Part shown: piece by piece, positions 9,880-21,600 of the stretch | Layout of the letters: each line of letters begins with the position of its first letter | Numbering within the stretch: the stretch's first letter is position 1 | Assembly (NCBI GenBank): GCA_018240465.1 | Contig: JAFEFS010000084.1 | Span: 1 to 64,000 of the forward strand | Source of the DNA: Pseudomonadota bacterium | Lineage (GTDB): Bacteria; Pseudomonadota; Gammaproteobacteria; Xanthomonadales; Rhodanobacteraceae | Direction of reading: 5' to 3' | DNA length: 64,000 nt | Program-made: the position numbers and the translations under genes | The notes under the pieces: generated by a model | What the model saw: only the letters and a program-made list of their open reading frames with translations | Databases searched by the model: none | What the model was told of the DNA's origin: nothing

Positions 9880-11448
9880 ATGCGTATGCCGGCAGTTCAT
9901 CCCGCCACCCGCACCATTCCGGCATCCGTGAAACTGCTGCCGGTCCTGTTCCTGTTGGCCGCGCTGTCGCCACGCGCGTCCGTCGCGCGCGACGTGCCCG
10001 CGTGCGTGCGCGAGTGCGGCTACGAATCCGAGCCCGTGCTCGATTCCGCCGCGGTTGCCGAACCGGCGCTGCTGAGCGGGCCGAACTTCACGGTCGATCC
10101 GAAAACGCAGCTCGCCGGCTACATGGCGCGCTTCTCGATCACCACGAAGTACGGCTCGCTCACGGCCGACAGTGCGCAGATGCTCGCGATCCGCGTCAGC
10201 GAGATTCCGGCGATCGAGGCGCTGGACCAGGCCACGCGCAGCGGCGCGTTCGGCCACGCGCTGGCCGAACGCGGCAGAAGGACCGGCGCGACGATCGTCA
10301 ACGTGATCCGCCATCCAGTCGATTCGATCGTCGGCCTGCCGATGGGTGTCGTTCGCTACTTCAAGAAGCAGATCGGCATGTGGGCCAACCGCGCGCAAAG
10401 CGTCAGCGACCGTTCCGCGCGCATCATGGAAAACAAGGGTGATCCATTCCGCGCGCCTAACGGCCCGATGACTGCCGGGCGTGATGCGCCGCCCGATGCC
10501 GCCGCGCGCGCGAATGCCGATGCGCAGCAGCGCGAGGCTGCCGCGCAAGGCTACGTCAGCGTCGACGGGCCGCCGATGGGCGGCGACGAGGCGCAGAGCA
10601 CTCCCGCCGCGCCCGAGCAAGTGGAGAAGCCGAGCAAGGCCTGGTACGCGCGCGCCGGCCGCGATGCCGGGCGCGAGGTCAAGCGCTATCTCAAGTACAA
10701 CTCGTCGCGCAACGATATCGCCAGGCGTCTGGGTTTCGATCCGAACACCTCGAACCCTTACATCGTCGAACGCCTGGACTCGCTCGCCTGGGCCGCGGTC
10801 TGGGGCAACTTTTCCGCCGGTCAGGCGCTGGCCACCATCGGCGGCACCGCCGCGGACGTGATCGCCGATTCGGGAATGGTCAACGAATATGTGCTGAACC
10901 ACACGCCCGAGCAGATCCGCGAGCGCAACGAGAAGCAGCTCGCTTCGGTGTGCAGCGACGAGTTCGGCATCCGCCAGTTCCTCAGACGCGGTGGTTTCAG
11001 CGACACGATGCGCACCCAACTCGCCGACTCGCTCGTCGCGCTGGCGCCGGATGCCGGTTGCAACGAATTGCTCGAACTCGGCACGGTGACGCACGGCGAG
11101 GTCGAGGGGCGCTACCTGGTCAACGCGCTGTCGCAGATCCGCAAGTACCCGCGCGACGCGCGCCATGGCAAGCTCGTGATCGCCGGCGCCGCGCTCGTCT
11201 ACGTCACGCGCGACGGCAAGCTGCTGCTGCCGCTGCCGGTCGATTGCCTGAGCTGGACCGCCGAAGTCGACGAATTCTTCGACCGCGCGGAATTCAAGCA
11301 CGGCGACAGGACCGCGCTGATCGGCGGCGGGATCACCGCGCTTGCGCAGCGCAGGTTGCGCGAGCGCGGCTGGCGGGTCGTGCTGCGCGCGCCCTACGAC
11401 GGCGCGCCGAAATACCCCCCCGGCGCATTCACCGCGACGCGGCGCTAG
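9880..11448 (+). CDS. Conserved hypothetical exported protein
   Basis: I do not recognise the family. From the ATG at 9880 (a second is at 9886) the product is 522 residues. It starts with a signal peptide (VKLLPVLFLLAALSPRASVA), then DVPACVRECGYESEP with two early cysteines. The central ~residues 195-250 are Pro/Ala/Gln-rich and look disordered. A C-terminal globular part contains KLVIAGAALVYVTRDGKLLLPLP and HGDRTALIGGGITALAQRRL, followed by a basic end. The frame is open upstream into tdh, but that part lacks a signal sequence. It begins 73 bases after tdh on the same strand and overlaps the next gene, which is convergent, by 20 bases. Probably periplasmic or outer-membrane associated. Confidence 0.6.
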   Translation: MRMPAVHPATRTIPASVKLLPVLFLLAALSPRASVARDVPACVRECGYESEPVLDSAAVAEPALLSGPNFTVDPKTQLAGYMARFSITTKYGSLTADSAQMLAIRVSEIPAIEALDQATRSGAFGHALAERGRRTGATIVNVIRHPVDSIVGLPMGVVRYFKKQIGMWANRAQSVSDRSARIMENKGDPFRAPNGPMTAGRDAPPDAAARANADAQQREAAAQGYVSVDGPPMGGDEAQSTPAAPEQVEKPSKAWYARAGRDAGREVKRYLKYNSSRNDIARRLGFDPNTSNPYIVERLDSLAWAAVWGNFSAGQALATIGGTAADVIADSGMVNEYVLNHTPEQIRERNEKQLASVCSDEFGIRQFLRRGGFSDTMRTQLADSLVALAPDAGCNELLELGTVTHGEVEGRYLVNALSQIRKYPRDARHGKLVIAGAALVYVTRDGKLLLPLPVDCLSWTAEVDEFFDRAEFKHGDRTALIGGGITALAQRRLRERGWRVVLRAPYDGAPKYPPGAFTATRR

Positions 11449-12877
11449 CCGCGTCCCTGGCGGCCTCGATCCTGTCGAGCTGATCCTCGTAGTAGGTACC
11501 GCCCGAGGCGTAGAAGAGGAATTTCCTCGCCGCCTTGTGCGCGGCGGCATCGACGCCCGCGTCGCGCAGGGTGTCCTCCGCAGCGGTGGTGAACAGGCGT
11601 TGCACGTTCTGCAGGTTGGCATCGTATTGCTCGCGCAGGCGCTGGAACAACGCTGCGCGCTGCGCCGAATCGAACCCGCGCACCTGCGCCGCGGTCTGCG
11701 CACGCAATGCGGCAATCGCCTCGTCGGCGGACTTCGGCGGAGGCTCGGGCCGTGCATAGCGGATGCGTCCGAAGGTTTCCGCATACGCGCCCTGGTCGAG
11801 CCGCCAGACGAGACGCTCGCCGCGCGCGAATTCGGCCTCGTCCGGCGTACTGGCAATGAGACGCGTGCCACGGGTGACATCGTCGAGCATGTCGCTCGCG
11901 ATCGTCGCCCAGTCGCGATTCGCGCGCGCGATGAGCTTCGGCAGCATCTCGCCCCACCACGGCAGCGCGAGCAACGGCAGCAGCGTGAGTGTCCACAGGA
12001 CGAGCGGGGATGGTTCGGCAGGAAAGAAGACGCGCACGCCCATGCGCCAGACCCAGAACCCCGGAATGGCAAGCAGCAGCGCGAGGACCGCGGCGGTCGG
12101 GTTCCAGGCACGGCTGTCCTCGACGACGCGGGCCGGCATCGCCTCCTGCGGGCGCTGCGGATCGAAGCGCAGCGGAAAATCCGGCACGGCATGGGTCCAG
12201 CTCAACACCGCGACATCGACCGGCAGATCGAGCTGTTCGCGCAGCGCCGCGAGTGCGGTGGCCGGTGGCGGCTTGCTCATCATGAACGTGTCGCGCGGCG
12301 GATGGTGCGAGATCCAATCCAGGGTCGTGCGGTTCATGCGCACCTCCTGCAGCTCGAAGCCGCTCGCATCGCGCAGGAACGTGAAAGGAATGCCTTCCTG
12401 CACCGCTTCGGCCCAGTCGCTCAGGCGGAAGTTGTCGCTGAACTGCAGGCGCATGCCGCAGAACGCGCGGCGCAACGGCGTGCCCCAGTCGCCCGCGTTG
12501 TATTCGACGACCGTACAACGTGAAATCTTGCTGGCTCGATCCCAGTACAACTTGCCCGCGGGAAGGCTGGCCGGATCGAAGTTGATCGCCGCCCAGCTTT
12601 CGACGATGTGCCCGGACGTGGACGCGCTGAACCCGGCGTATTGACGCATATCGACCAGCGGTTTCATCGCCGCCTGCCAGGCGACGCCGAGAAAGATGCC
12701 GCCGAACAGCAGCAGGAAGCCGGTGAAAATGCCGATCACGGGCGCCGCGGCCATCATGCCGAGCGTGCCGACCAGCCAGTCGCGCAGGCGATGGCCGCCG
12801 GTGGGCGATGACGGCGAGACAGCGTCCGCAGGTGCCGCCGCGCTGCGCTTGCCTTGTTTCGGAAGCCGACCTTTCAT
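11429..12877 (-). CDS. Hypothetical multi-pass membrane protein
   Basis: Family not recognised. 482 residues from the ATG at 12877, chosen because the upstream in-frame extension is Cys/Arg-rich and implausible. A basic, Ser/Pro-rich N-terminus leads into a strong helix (residues ~35-65, [20 protein letters not shown]). A ~180-residue hydrophilic domain follows with isolated cysteines ([16 protein letters not shown]). Two more helices ([33 protein letters not shown]) are followed by an Ala/Arg-rich, probably coiled-coil C-terminus. It is divergent from kbl with 115 bases between starts and overlaps the 3' end of the preceding secreted-protein gene. The two may act together in the envelope, but only position supports that. 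Confidence 0.6.
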   Translation of the reverse strand: MKGRLPKQGKRSAAAPADAVSPSSPTGGHRLRDWLVGTLGMMAAAPVIGIFTGFLLLFGGIFLGVAWQAAMKPLVDMRQYAGFSASTSGHIVESWAAINFDPASLPAGKLYWDRASKISRCTVVEYNAGDWGTPLRRAFCGMRLQFSDNFRLSDWAEAVQEGIPFTFLRDASGFELQEVRMNRTTLDWISHHPPRDTFMMSKPPPATALAALREQLDLPVDVAVLSWTHAVPDFPLRFDPQRPQEAMPARVVEDSRAWNPTAAVLALLLAIPGFWVWRMGVRVFFPAEPSPLVLWTLTLLPLLALPWWGEMLPKLIARANRDWATIASDMLDDVTRGTRLIASTPDEAEFARGERLVWRLDQGAYAETFGRIRYARPEPPPKSADEAIAALRAQTAAQVRGFDSAQRAALFQRLREQYDANLQNVQRLFTTAAEDTLRDAGVDAAAHKAARKFLFYASGGTYYEDQLDRIEAARDAASAASR

Positions 12878-12992
12878 CGCATTCCCCCCGCATGGCGCGC
12901 AGATGCGATCCGCGCCGCACCGGCATCTTATCCGGAAGAATATCCTTGCGCACGCGAATCGCGGACAATGGCGCTTTCCGCCGGATTCCGCC

Positions 12993-14172
<1,180 letters not shown>

Positions 14173-14183
<11 letters not shown>

Positions 14184-14940
14184 CCGGCGGGACGGCGCGC
14201 TTCACACCGATCGCTTCGGCCAGGCGCCGCATGTCCGATGCGGTCAGCGCGCGCGTTTGGCCCTTGGCCAGATCGCCGAGCGCGAGCGGACCGATCGCGA
14301 CGCGCACGAGACGCAACACGCCGATGCCGAATGCGGCGAGCACGCGACGGATCTGCCGGTTGCGGCCTTCGTCGAGGACGATTTCCAGCCAGGAATTCTT
14401 CTCGCCGCGGCGCAATTCGCGCACGGATTTCAACCTCAGTCGTTCGCCCGCATCATCGATGCCGACGATCAGGCGCGCGAGCAGTTCCGCGTCGGCCAGC
14501 GTATCGATCTGCACGTGATAGGTCTTGTCCAGATGCGAGGCCGGGTCGGTCAGATGTGCGGCCCATGTGCTGTCGTTGGTGAACAGCAGCAGGCCCTCGC
14601 TGGCCTTGTCGAGACGGCCGACCGGGGCAAGCCAATGCGCAGGCGCAGCCGCCTGCGCGGGGAGCTTGAGCAACTCATAGACCGTGGTTCGCCCGCGCTC
14701 GTCGCTGGCCGTGGTCACATAACCGCGCGGTTTGTTCAGCGCGAGATAGACTTTTTCCTGCGCCGTGACTTCTTCGCCGTCGACCGCGACGCGGTCGCGC
14801 GCGCCATCGGTCGGCGTTTCCGGATCGCGCACGATGCGTCCGTTCACGCGCACGCGTCCCGCGCGCACCAGCGCCAGCGCCTGGCTACGCGAACAGAAAC
14901 CAAATTTGCTCAGGACACGGGCAAGGCCATGCTTGACCAT
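14173..14940 (-). CDS. RsuA/RluB/E/F-family rRNA pseudouridine synthase
   Basis: Isomerises specific rRNA uridines to pseudouridine. 255 residues from the ATG at 14940. The N-terminal S4 RNA-binding domain ([29 protein letters not shown]) is followed by the catalytic domain with the Asp-bearing motif [23 protein letters not shown] and the C-terminal [15 protein letters not shown] motif. Small S4-containing members include RsuA, RluB and RluF; sequence alone does not settle which rRNA position it modifies. An ompA terminator lies just upstream, so it probably has its own promoter. Confidence 0.85.
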
Positions 14941-14955
14941 CGATTCTTCCCAACG

Positions 14956-14980
14956 AAAAAGCCCGGCTTGCGCCGGGCTT
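14956..14980 (-). terminator. Rho-independent terminator of the ompA-like gene
   Basis: Stem AAGCCCGGC / GCCGGGCTT (9 bp) with a four-base loop. On the minus strand it is followed by TTTTTCG. It lies ~30 bases after the stop of the ompA-like gene and before the pseudouridine synthase start. Confidence 0.85.
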
Positions 14981-15011
14981 CTTCTTGTTGCTTGCACCAC
15001 CTCGAACGATC

Positions 15012-16082
15012 TTACTGCTTGAGTTCGACGCGGCGATTCTGCTGACGGCCTTCCGCAGTGTTGTTGGGGGCGATCGGCTGATCCTTGCCGAAACCCTTGT
15101 GGCCGGTGATCTGACTGTCAGGCACGCCGTGCGCGATCAGATAGTCATACACGCCCTTGGCGCGACGCTCCGAAAGCTTCTGGTTGTAAGCCTCGGTACC
15201 GATGCCGTCGGTGTGACCGTCGACTTCGACGCGGAGCTCCGGATTGCGCTTCAGCGTATCCACGGCTTCGTCGAGAATCTGCACCGACGCGGCGGTCGGG
15301 GCCTTCAGCGACGGCACCAGCTTCTCGCCCGGACGCGGATGGTCGAACTTGAACTCGACACCACGCAGGTCGATCGGAGCCGGCGGCGGCGGCGGCGGGG
15401 CAGCCGGCGGCGGCGGCGGCGGAGCCGGCGGCGGCGGCGGCGGCGGCGCAGCGGGGGCCGCACCGAAGCTGTAGGTCAGGCCAACGGTCACGAGCGCGTC
15501 GGTGAAGCCCGAATGGCGCTTGAAGCCGTACGACTGGGCCAATGCCGAGTTCAGCGAGTTGTTGTCGTGGTCGTAACGCGCCGCGACTTCACCGCGGAAC
15601 GCGAGGCGATCGGACAGGCTGTACTGGATACCGGCGCCGAGCAGCGCCATCGGATCCCAGCCACCGCTATCGGACTGGCCAGCAGCCGAGAGCAGCGAAC
15701 CCGAGTAGGCCTTGTGGCGCAGCGCGCCAACGGCGCCGACCACATACGGACGCCAGCCGGCGCCGATGTCACCGAAGAACCAGCGCGCCGCGACGTCGAG
15801 CTGCACGCTTTCCCACTGATGGGTATTGCGCGGCGAGCTGTTCTTGAAGTCGGCGTTGTTGATGCCGTATTCGAAATCGACGGCGAAGTTCGGGTTCACC
15901 CAAACGCCGACGCCAATACCACCGAAGCCCGACACCTTGGTGGTGCGGTTGCTGTCCGGAACGACAGCGCCGAGGCGCGGGGCGACATACCAGGAACCGA
16001 AGTCCTGGGCTTGCGCCGTGCCGATTGCGCCGATACCACCCAGGGCGAGGGCGAGAGCGGCAAACAAGGTATTACGTTTCAT
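15012..16082 (-). CDS. OmpA-family outer-membrane protein
   Basis: 356 residues from the ATG at 16082, which has a strong AAAAGGAGA ribosome binding site. A signal peptide ([14 protein letters not shown]) precedes an N-terminal beta-barrel with alternating aromatic strands (residues ~25-205). A Pro/Ala hinge with three runs of six or seven prolines (~207-235) leads to a C-terminal OmpA domain ([28 protein letters not shown]) that binds peptidoglycan. Structural link between outer membrane and cell wall. It ends in a clear terminator and so is monocistronic. The poly-proline tract is encoded by a long GGC/GGCGGC-type run that could slip. Confidence 0.9.
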   Translation of the reverse strand: MKRNTLFAALALALGGIGAIGTAQAQDFGSWYVAPRLGAVVPDSNRTTKVSGFGGIGVGVWVNPNFAVDFEYGINNADFKNSSPRNTHQWESVQLDVAARWFFGDIGAGWRPYVVGAVGALRHKAYSGSLLSAAGQSDSGGWDPMALLGAGIQYSLSDRLAFRGEVAARYDHDNNSLNSALAQSYGFKRHSGFTDALVTVGLTYSFGAAPAAPPPPPPPAPPPPPPAAPPPPPPAPIDLRGVEFKFDHPRPGEKLVPSLKAPTAASVQILDEAVDTLKRNPELRVEVDGHTDGIGTEAYNQKLSERRAKGVYDYLIAHGVPDSQITGHKGFGKDQPIAPNNTAEGRQQNRRVELKQ

Positions 16083-16524
16083 TCGGAGTCTCCTTTTGCA
16101 TGGTTTTTCTTCGGGCGTCCGCCAAACCCCGTGTGCGGCACGCATATCCAATCACGTCACACCAAATTCTGATGCGTGCTTCGCGTTAATAAAACGTTAG
16201 GCAGCGGCAACGCGAGCGGTCGCATAGTAACAAATCCAAGCGTTTGACTCCACTCCGAACCTTAATCATTCAGAATCGAGTCAGTCTGCCCCAGCCCTCT
16301 TTCGCCAGTCATGGCCAGAACCTGTTGTTCGAATTGAATAATTTCTTAACCATTCGAGGCCGCGATCCGGACGTATCGGCTCGACGAATGCACGCGCGCG
16401 GCACGTACGAAAACCGTCGTTGCGGCGATGTTTGCCGCTTTGCAGCATGAGAAGCGAATCTTCGCCTGCGCATGCGGACCGGAAATGTTTGCCATACTTT
16501 GCTGTTTCCGACACCGGGGGCTTC
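16083..16524. other. Divergent intergenic region, ompA-like / OPT transporter
   Basis: 442 bases, more AT-rich than its surroundings, between divergent genes. It must carry both promoters. For the transporter, TGCCATACT near 16490-16500 could be an extended -10. No convincing -35/-10 pair is visible for ompA. I see no conserved ORF, RNA gene or repeat. Confidence 0.4.
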
Positions 16525-18534
16525 ATGGCCAATCAACACATGACGACAGCCGAGTCGCGCAGCGAGCTCACTTTGCGCGGCGTACTCCTCGGCATCACGA
16601 TCACGGTGGTGTTCACGGCGGCGAATGTTTTTTTCGGCCTCAAGATCGGCCTCACCGTCGCCACATCCATTCCCGCCGCGGTGATTTCGATGGCCCTGCT
16701 GCGCGGCTTCAAGGATTCCACGGTGCAGGAGAACAACATCGTGCAGACGATCGCCTCGGCGGCCGGAACGCTGTCGGCGATGTGTTTCGTGCTGCCCGGT
16801 TTCCTGATGATCGGCTGGTGGACGGGATTTCCATTCTGGACCTCGTTTGCCATCTGCGCGCTCGGCGGCGTGCTCGGCGTGATGTATTCGATTCCATTGC
16901 GCCGCGCGCTCGTGACCGGCTCGGATCTGCCGTTTCCCGAAGGTGTCGCCTGCGCCGAAGTGCTCAAGGTCGGCAGCCCCGGAGCCACCGCCACGGCGGG
17001 CGGCGCGGAAGACAGTCGCACCGGATTGCTTGCGGTGGTCTGGGGCTCCATCGTCGCGGCGCTGTTCGCGGTGGTCGTCGCCACGCGCGTGTTTGCCAGT
17101 GACGTCATGCAGTATTTCCGCCTCGGCGGCGAACGCGGCCCGGTGAGCGGGTACGATTTCAGTCTGTCGATGGCGCTGTTCGCGGTCGGACATCTCGTCG
17201 GACTGTGGGTAGGCATCGCGATGCTGGTCGGCGCGGCGATCGCCTGGGTTTGGGGTGTGCCGCACTACTCGGCCATCGCGGCGACGGCAGGCGACGCGGC
17301 GAAACTCGCCGCCGACATTTCCAAGACCCAGATCCGGTTCATCGGTGCCGGGACCATCGGCATCGCCGCGATCTGGACCTTGCTCAAGCTGGTGAAACCG
17401 GTCGCTTCGGGCCTCGCCTCGGCGCTGGCCGCGCAGCGCGCGCGCAATACCGGACAGGCCGCGCTGCTGCCACGCACCGAACAGGACATTCCGATCACCT
17501 TCGTCGGCCTGACCATGCTCGTGTGTTTTGTCCCGGTCGCCTTGCTGCTCGGACATTTCGCCATCAACGGCGGGCTCGGCGATCACCTCTGGGCGCTTGC
17601 CCTGGGTGGACTCGCCTATTGCGTGCTGATGGGCTTCTTCGTTTCCGCCGTGACCGGCTACATGGCGGGCCTGATCGGCGCGTCCAACAGCCCGTTGTCC
17701 GGCGTCGGCATTCTCGTGGTGATTGGCGCGGCGCTGCTGCTCGTGCTCGGCGTCAAACCGTATGTACCGCCCGGACTGGAGAAGGCGCTGGTCGCCTTTG
17801 CCCTGTTCGTCACCTCGATCGTGTTCGCGATCGGCACCATCGCCAATAACAATCTGCAGGACCTGAAAACCGGCCAGCTCGTCGACGCGACGCCGTCCCG
17901 GCAGCAATGGGCGCTGGTGATCGGCGTGATTGCCGGCGCGCTGATCATCCCGCCCGTGCTCGAAGTGCTCAACCAGGGATACGGCTTTGTCGGCGTGCCC
18001 GGCAACACGCACGAAAACCCCTTGGCCGCGCCGCAGGCGGGGCTGATTTCCGCACTGGCGCAGGGTGTGATCCAGAACAATATCCGCTGGGACCTGATCG
18101 GCATCGGCGCGGGCATCGGCGCCGTACTCATCGTCATCGACGAGATATTGCGCCGCGTCACGCGCCATGCGCATCTGTCGCCGCTGGCGGTGGGACTGGG
18201 CATTTACCTGCCGACCTCGAGCACCTTGATGGTGGTCGTCGGCGCGATCGCCGGCGCGTACTACGACAAGCGCGCGCAGCGGACGGCGAAACCCGAATCC
18301 GCCAAGCAGCTCGGCGTGCTGCTCGCCTCCGGCATGATCGTCGGCGAAGGCATGATCGGCGTCGTCATCGCCGCGATCGTGGCATTCTCGGGCAAGGATT
18401 ACCCTCTCGGCCTAGTCGGCAACGAGTTCGCCACCGGCCCGGCGATCTGGATCGGCGGCATGGCGTTCGTCGTGATCATGCTCGCCCTGTACCGCTGGAT
18501 CGAAAATCTCGCACGCCGCGGCAACGGGGTCTGA
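16525..18534 (+). CDS. OPT-family oligopeptide transporter
   Basis: Proton-coupled oligopeptide-transporter-family membrane protein importing small peptides or metal-chelate ligands. 669 residues from the ATG at 16525, the usual size of bacterial OPT proteins. About 14-16 hydrophobic helices; the family signatures NVFFGLKIGLTVATSIPAAV near the N-terminus, GSDLPFPEGVACAEVLK at ~residue 130, and LAVGLGIYLPTSSTLMVVVG near the C-terminus are intact. Substrate cannot be read from sequence. The stop is followed by a 7-bp hairpin. Confidence 0.9.
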   Translation: MANQHMTTAESRSELTLRGVLLGITITVVFTAANVFFGLKIGLTVATSIPAAVISMALLRGFKDSTVQENNIVQTIASAAGTLSAMCFVLPGFLMIGWWTGFPFWTSFAICALGGVLGVMYSIPLRRALVTGSDLPFPEGVACAEVLKVGSPGATATAGGAEDSRTGLLAVVWGSIVAALFAVVVATRVFASDVMQYFRLGGERGPVSGYDFSLSMALFAVGHLVGLWVGIAMLVGAAIAWVWGVPHYSAIAATAGDAAKLAADISKTQIRFIGAGTIGIAAIWTLLKLVKPVASGLASALAAQRARNTGQAALLPRTEQDIPITFVGLTMLVCFVPVALLLGHFAINGGLGDHLWALALGGLAYCVLMGFFVSAVTGYMAGLIGASNSPLSGVGILVVIGAALLLVLGVKPYVPPGLEKALVAFALFVTSIVFAIGTIANNNLQDLKTGQLVDATPSRQQWALVIGVIAGALIIPPVLEVLNQGYGFVGVPGNTHENPLAAPQAGLISALAQGVIQNNIRWDLIGIGAGIGAVLIVIDEILRRVTRHAHLSPLAVGLGIYLPTSSTLMVVVGAIAGAYYDKRAQRTAKPESAKQLGVLLASGMIVGEGMIGVVIAAIVAFSGKDYPLGLVGNEFATGPAIWIGGMAFVVIMLALYRWIENLARRGNGV

Positions 18535-18550
18535 TCCACACGACCGTCCG

Positions 18551-18571
18551 GCGTCTCGCGCGCTGAGACGC
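18551..18571 (+). terminator. Hairpin after the OPT transporter gene
   Basis: GCGTCTC-GCGCGCT-GAGACGC, 17 bases after the stop. No U-tract follows, so this is either a weak terminator or an mRNA-stabilising structure. Confidence 0.35.
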
Positions 18572-18662
18572 AGGTCGGGCACGCTGCATTCCCTTCGACG
18601 GAGTCGCAGCAATGCGCCAGCTGGGCCTGTCATTCGCGCAAAAGGCCCCCAATTCGGCGCGC

Positions 18663-21600
18663 ATGAACAAAGGCGCGTCCGAGGCGCATAATTTTCCCGT
18701 GCCGCTGCAAGACTTCCATCCCGCCGTCGCCGCGTGGTTCGCGCAGACGTTTACCGCGCCGACACCCGCGCAGGTGCGTGCTTGGCCGGCCATCCGCTCC
18801 GGCCGGCACACGCTGATCGCCGCGCCGACCGGCTCGGGCAAGACGCTCGCCGCGTTCCTCGCCGCGATCGACGAACTGGTGCGTGCGGGCTGCGAAGGCG
18901 CGCTCGCCGACGAAACGCGGGTCGTCTACGTCTCGCCGCTCAAGGCGTTGTCGAACGACGTGCGGATCAACCTGCAGGCACCACTGGAAGGTATCCGCGC
19001 GCGGCTTGCCGAGCTCGGCCATCCCGATGTGGAAATCCGCGCCAGCGTGCGCACCGGCGACACCCCGCAGAGCGAGCGCCAGGCGATGAAGCGGCGCGCA
19101 CCGCATATAGTCGTGACCACGCCCGAATCGTTGTACGTCCTGCTCGGCTCCGACTCCGGCCGCGCGATGCTGGCGACGACGCGCAGCGTGATCGTCGATG
19201 AAATCCACGCGCTCGCACCGTGCAAACGCGGCGCGCATCTGGCGCTGTCGCTCGAACGCCTCGACGCGCTGTGCGGGCGCAGGCTGACGCGCATCGGCCT
19301 GTCGGCGACGCAGAAGCCGATTTCCGAAGTCGCCAAGTTTTTGGTGGGCACAACGGAAATCCCCTCCCCCGGTTGCGAAACTATCGACGTCGGTTTCGCG
19401 CGCGAGCGCGACCTCGCCCTCGAACTGCCGCCGGCGCCGCTCTCCGCGGTGATGTCGGGCGATGTCTGGCTCACGGTCTACCAACGTCTCGCCGAACTGA
19501 TCCAGGCGCACAAAACCACGCTGATCTTCGTCAACACGCGGCGCATGGCTGAGCGCCTGGCCAGGCATCTATCCGATCTGCTCGGCAAGGAGGCGGTGAC
19601 CTCGCACCACGGAAGCCTCGCGCGCGAGCAGCGCCTTGCCGCCGAGCAGCGCCTGAAGCGCGGCGAGTTGCGCGCACTCATCGCCACCGCCTCGCTCGAA
19701 CTCGGCATCGACATCGGCGACGTCGACCTGGTCTGCCAGATCGCCTCGCCGCGCTCGATCTCGACCTTCCTGCAACGCGTCGGCCGTGCCAACCACTCGG
19801 TCGACGGCACGCCGAAGGCGCGCCTGTTCCCGCTGTCGCGCGACGACCTGGTCGAATGCGCGGCGCTGCTCGACGCGGTGCGCCGCGGCGAACTCGATAC
19901 GCTGCGCGTCGAACGCGACGCACGCGACGTGCTGGCGCAGCAGATCGTCGCCGAAGTCGCCTGCCGCGAATGCAACGAGCAGGAACTGTTCGACACGATC
20001 CGCCGCGCGTACCCGTTCGCCGACCTCAGCCTCGACGCCTATCGCGACACGCTGCGCATGCTCGCCGACGGCTACACGACCCGGCGCGGCCCACGCTCGG
20101 CGTATCTGCATCGTGACGCGGTCAACGGCGTGCTGCGCGCACGCCGCGGCGCACGCCTGACCGCGCTGACCTCGGGCGGCGCGATTCCGGATACGGCCGA
20201 TTACGAAGTCGTGCTCGAACCGCAGGGTGCGCGCATCGGCACCGTGCACGAGGACTTCGCGGTCGAAAGCATGGCCGGCGACATCTTCCAGCTCGGCAAC
20301 ACCTCGTACCGCGTGCTGCGCGTCGAACGCGGCCGACTGCGCGTCGAAGATGCGAAAGGCGCGCCGCCGACGCTACCGTTCTGGCTCGGCGAGGCGCCCG
20401 GACGCAGCGACGAGTTGTCGTATTCGGTGTCGCGCCTGCGCGAAGAAATTTCCATGCAGCTTGAATTCGGCTCCGACACGGCCTTGCGCTGGCTGCGCGA
20501 ACAAGTCGGCTTGAACGAATCCGGCGCATGCCAGATCGTCGACTACCTCGGTGCGACGCAAGCCGCGCTCGGCCTGCTGCCGACGCAGACGCAGCTCGCG
20601 ATGGAACGTTTCTTCGACGAGTCCGGCGGCACCCAGCTCATCATCCACTCGCCATTCGGCAGCCGCATGAACCGCGCCTGGGGCCTCGCCCTGCGCAAGC
20701 GCTTCTGCCGCACGTTCAACTTCGAACTGCAGGCCGCGGCGACCGAGGACGCAATCGTGCTGTCGCTGTCGACCAGCCACAGTTTTCCGCTCGACGAAGT
20801 CTCCCGCTATCTGCACTCGAGCACCGCCGAGCATGTGCTGATCCAGGCCCTGCTCGACGCACCGATGTTCGGCCTGCGCTGGCGCTGGAACGCGGTGACC
20901 GCGCTCGCGCTGCCGCGCTTCCAGGGCGGCAGCAAGGTGCCGCCGCAACTGCAGCGCATGAAGAGCGAGGATCTGCTCGCGGCGGTGTTTCCCGACCAGG
21001 TCGCCTGCCTGGAAAACATCGTCGGCGAGCGCCGGATTCCAGACCACCCGCTGGTCGCGCAAACGCTGCACGATTGTCTGCACGAGGCGATGGACGTTGC
21101 CGCGCTGCTGCGCCTGCTGCGAATGCTCGAAAGTGGAGAAATCCACATTGTTGCAAAAGATCTGACTGCACCTTCGCCGCTCGCTGCCGAAATCCTCAAT
21201 GCGCGGCCCTATGCCTTCCTCGACGATGCGCCGCTCGAGGAACGTCGCACCCAGGCCGTGCAGAGCCGGCGCTGGGGCGACATCGAAACCACCGAGGACT
21301 TCGGCCGGCTCGACGCGGGGGCGATCGCTTGCGTGCGCGATGAGGCTTGGCCCGAAGCGCGCGATGCGGATGAATTACATGAGGCGTTGATGGGGTTGGG
21401 CTTCGTCGCCGAGGTGGAGATGCGCGACCACGCATCGTGGCGCAACTTGTTCGAGCAACTCATCGTTCAAAAGCGCGCGACGCAACTGGCATCGTCGGAG
21501 GGGGCGCGTGTATTCGTTTCCGCCGAACGCTTGCCGCAGTTCGCGGCAATATTGCCCACGCTTCGTTGCGAACCGAGCATCATCGCTCCTCCGGAGTACG

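Noticed and set aside
15370..15455. GGC-rich run resembling a microsatellite
   Set aside because: It encodes the poly-proline hinge of the OmpA-like protein in frame; a normal feature of this family, although slip-prone.
16309..18174. 621-codon minus-strand frame opposite the OPT transporter
   Set aside because: Antisense of a recognised membrane protein; highly charged low-complexity product.
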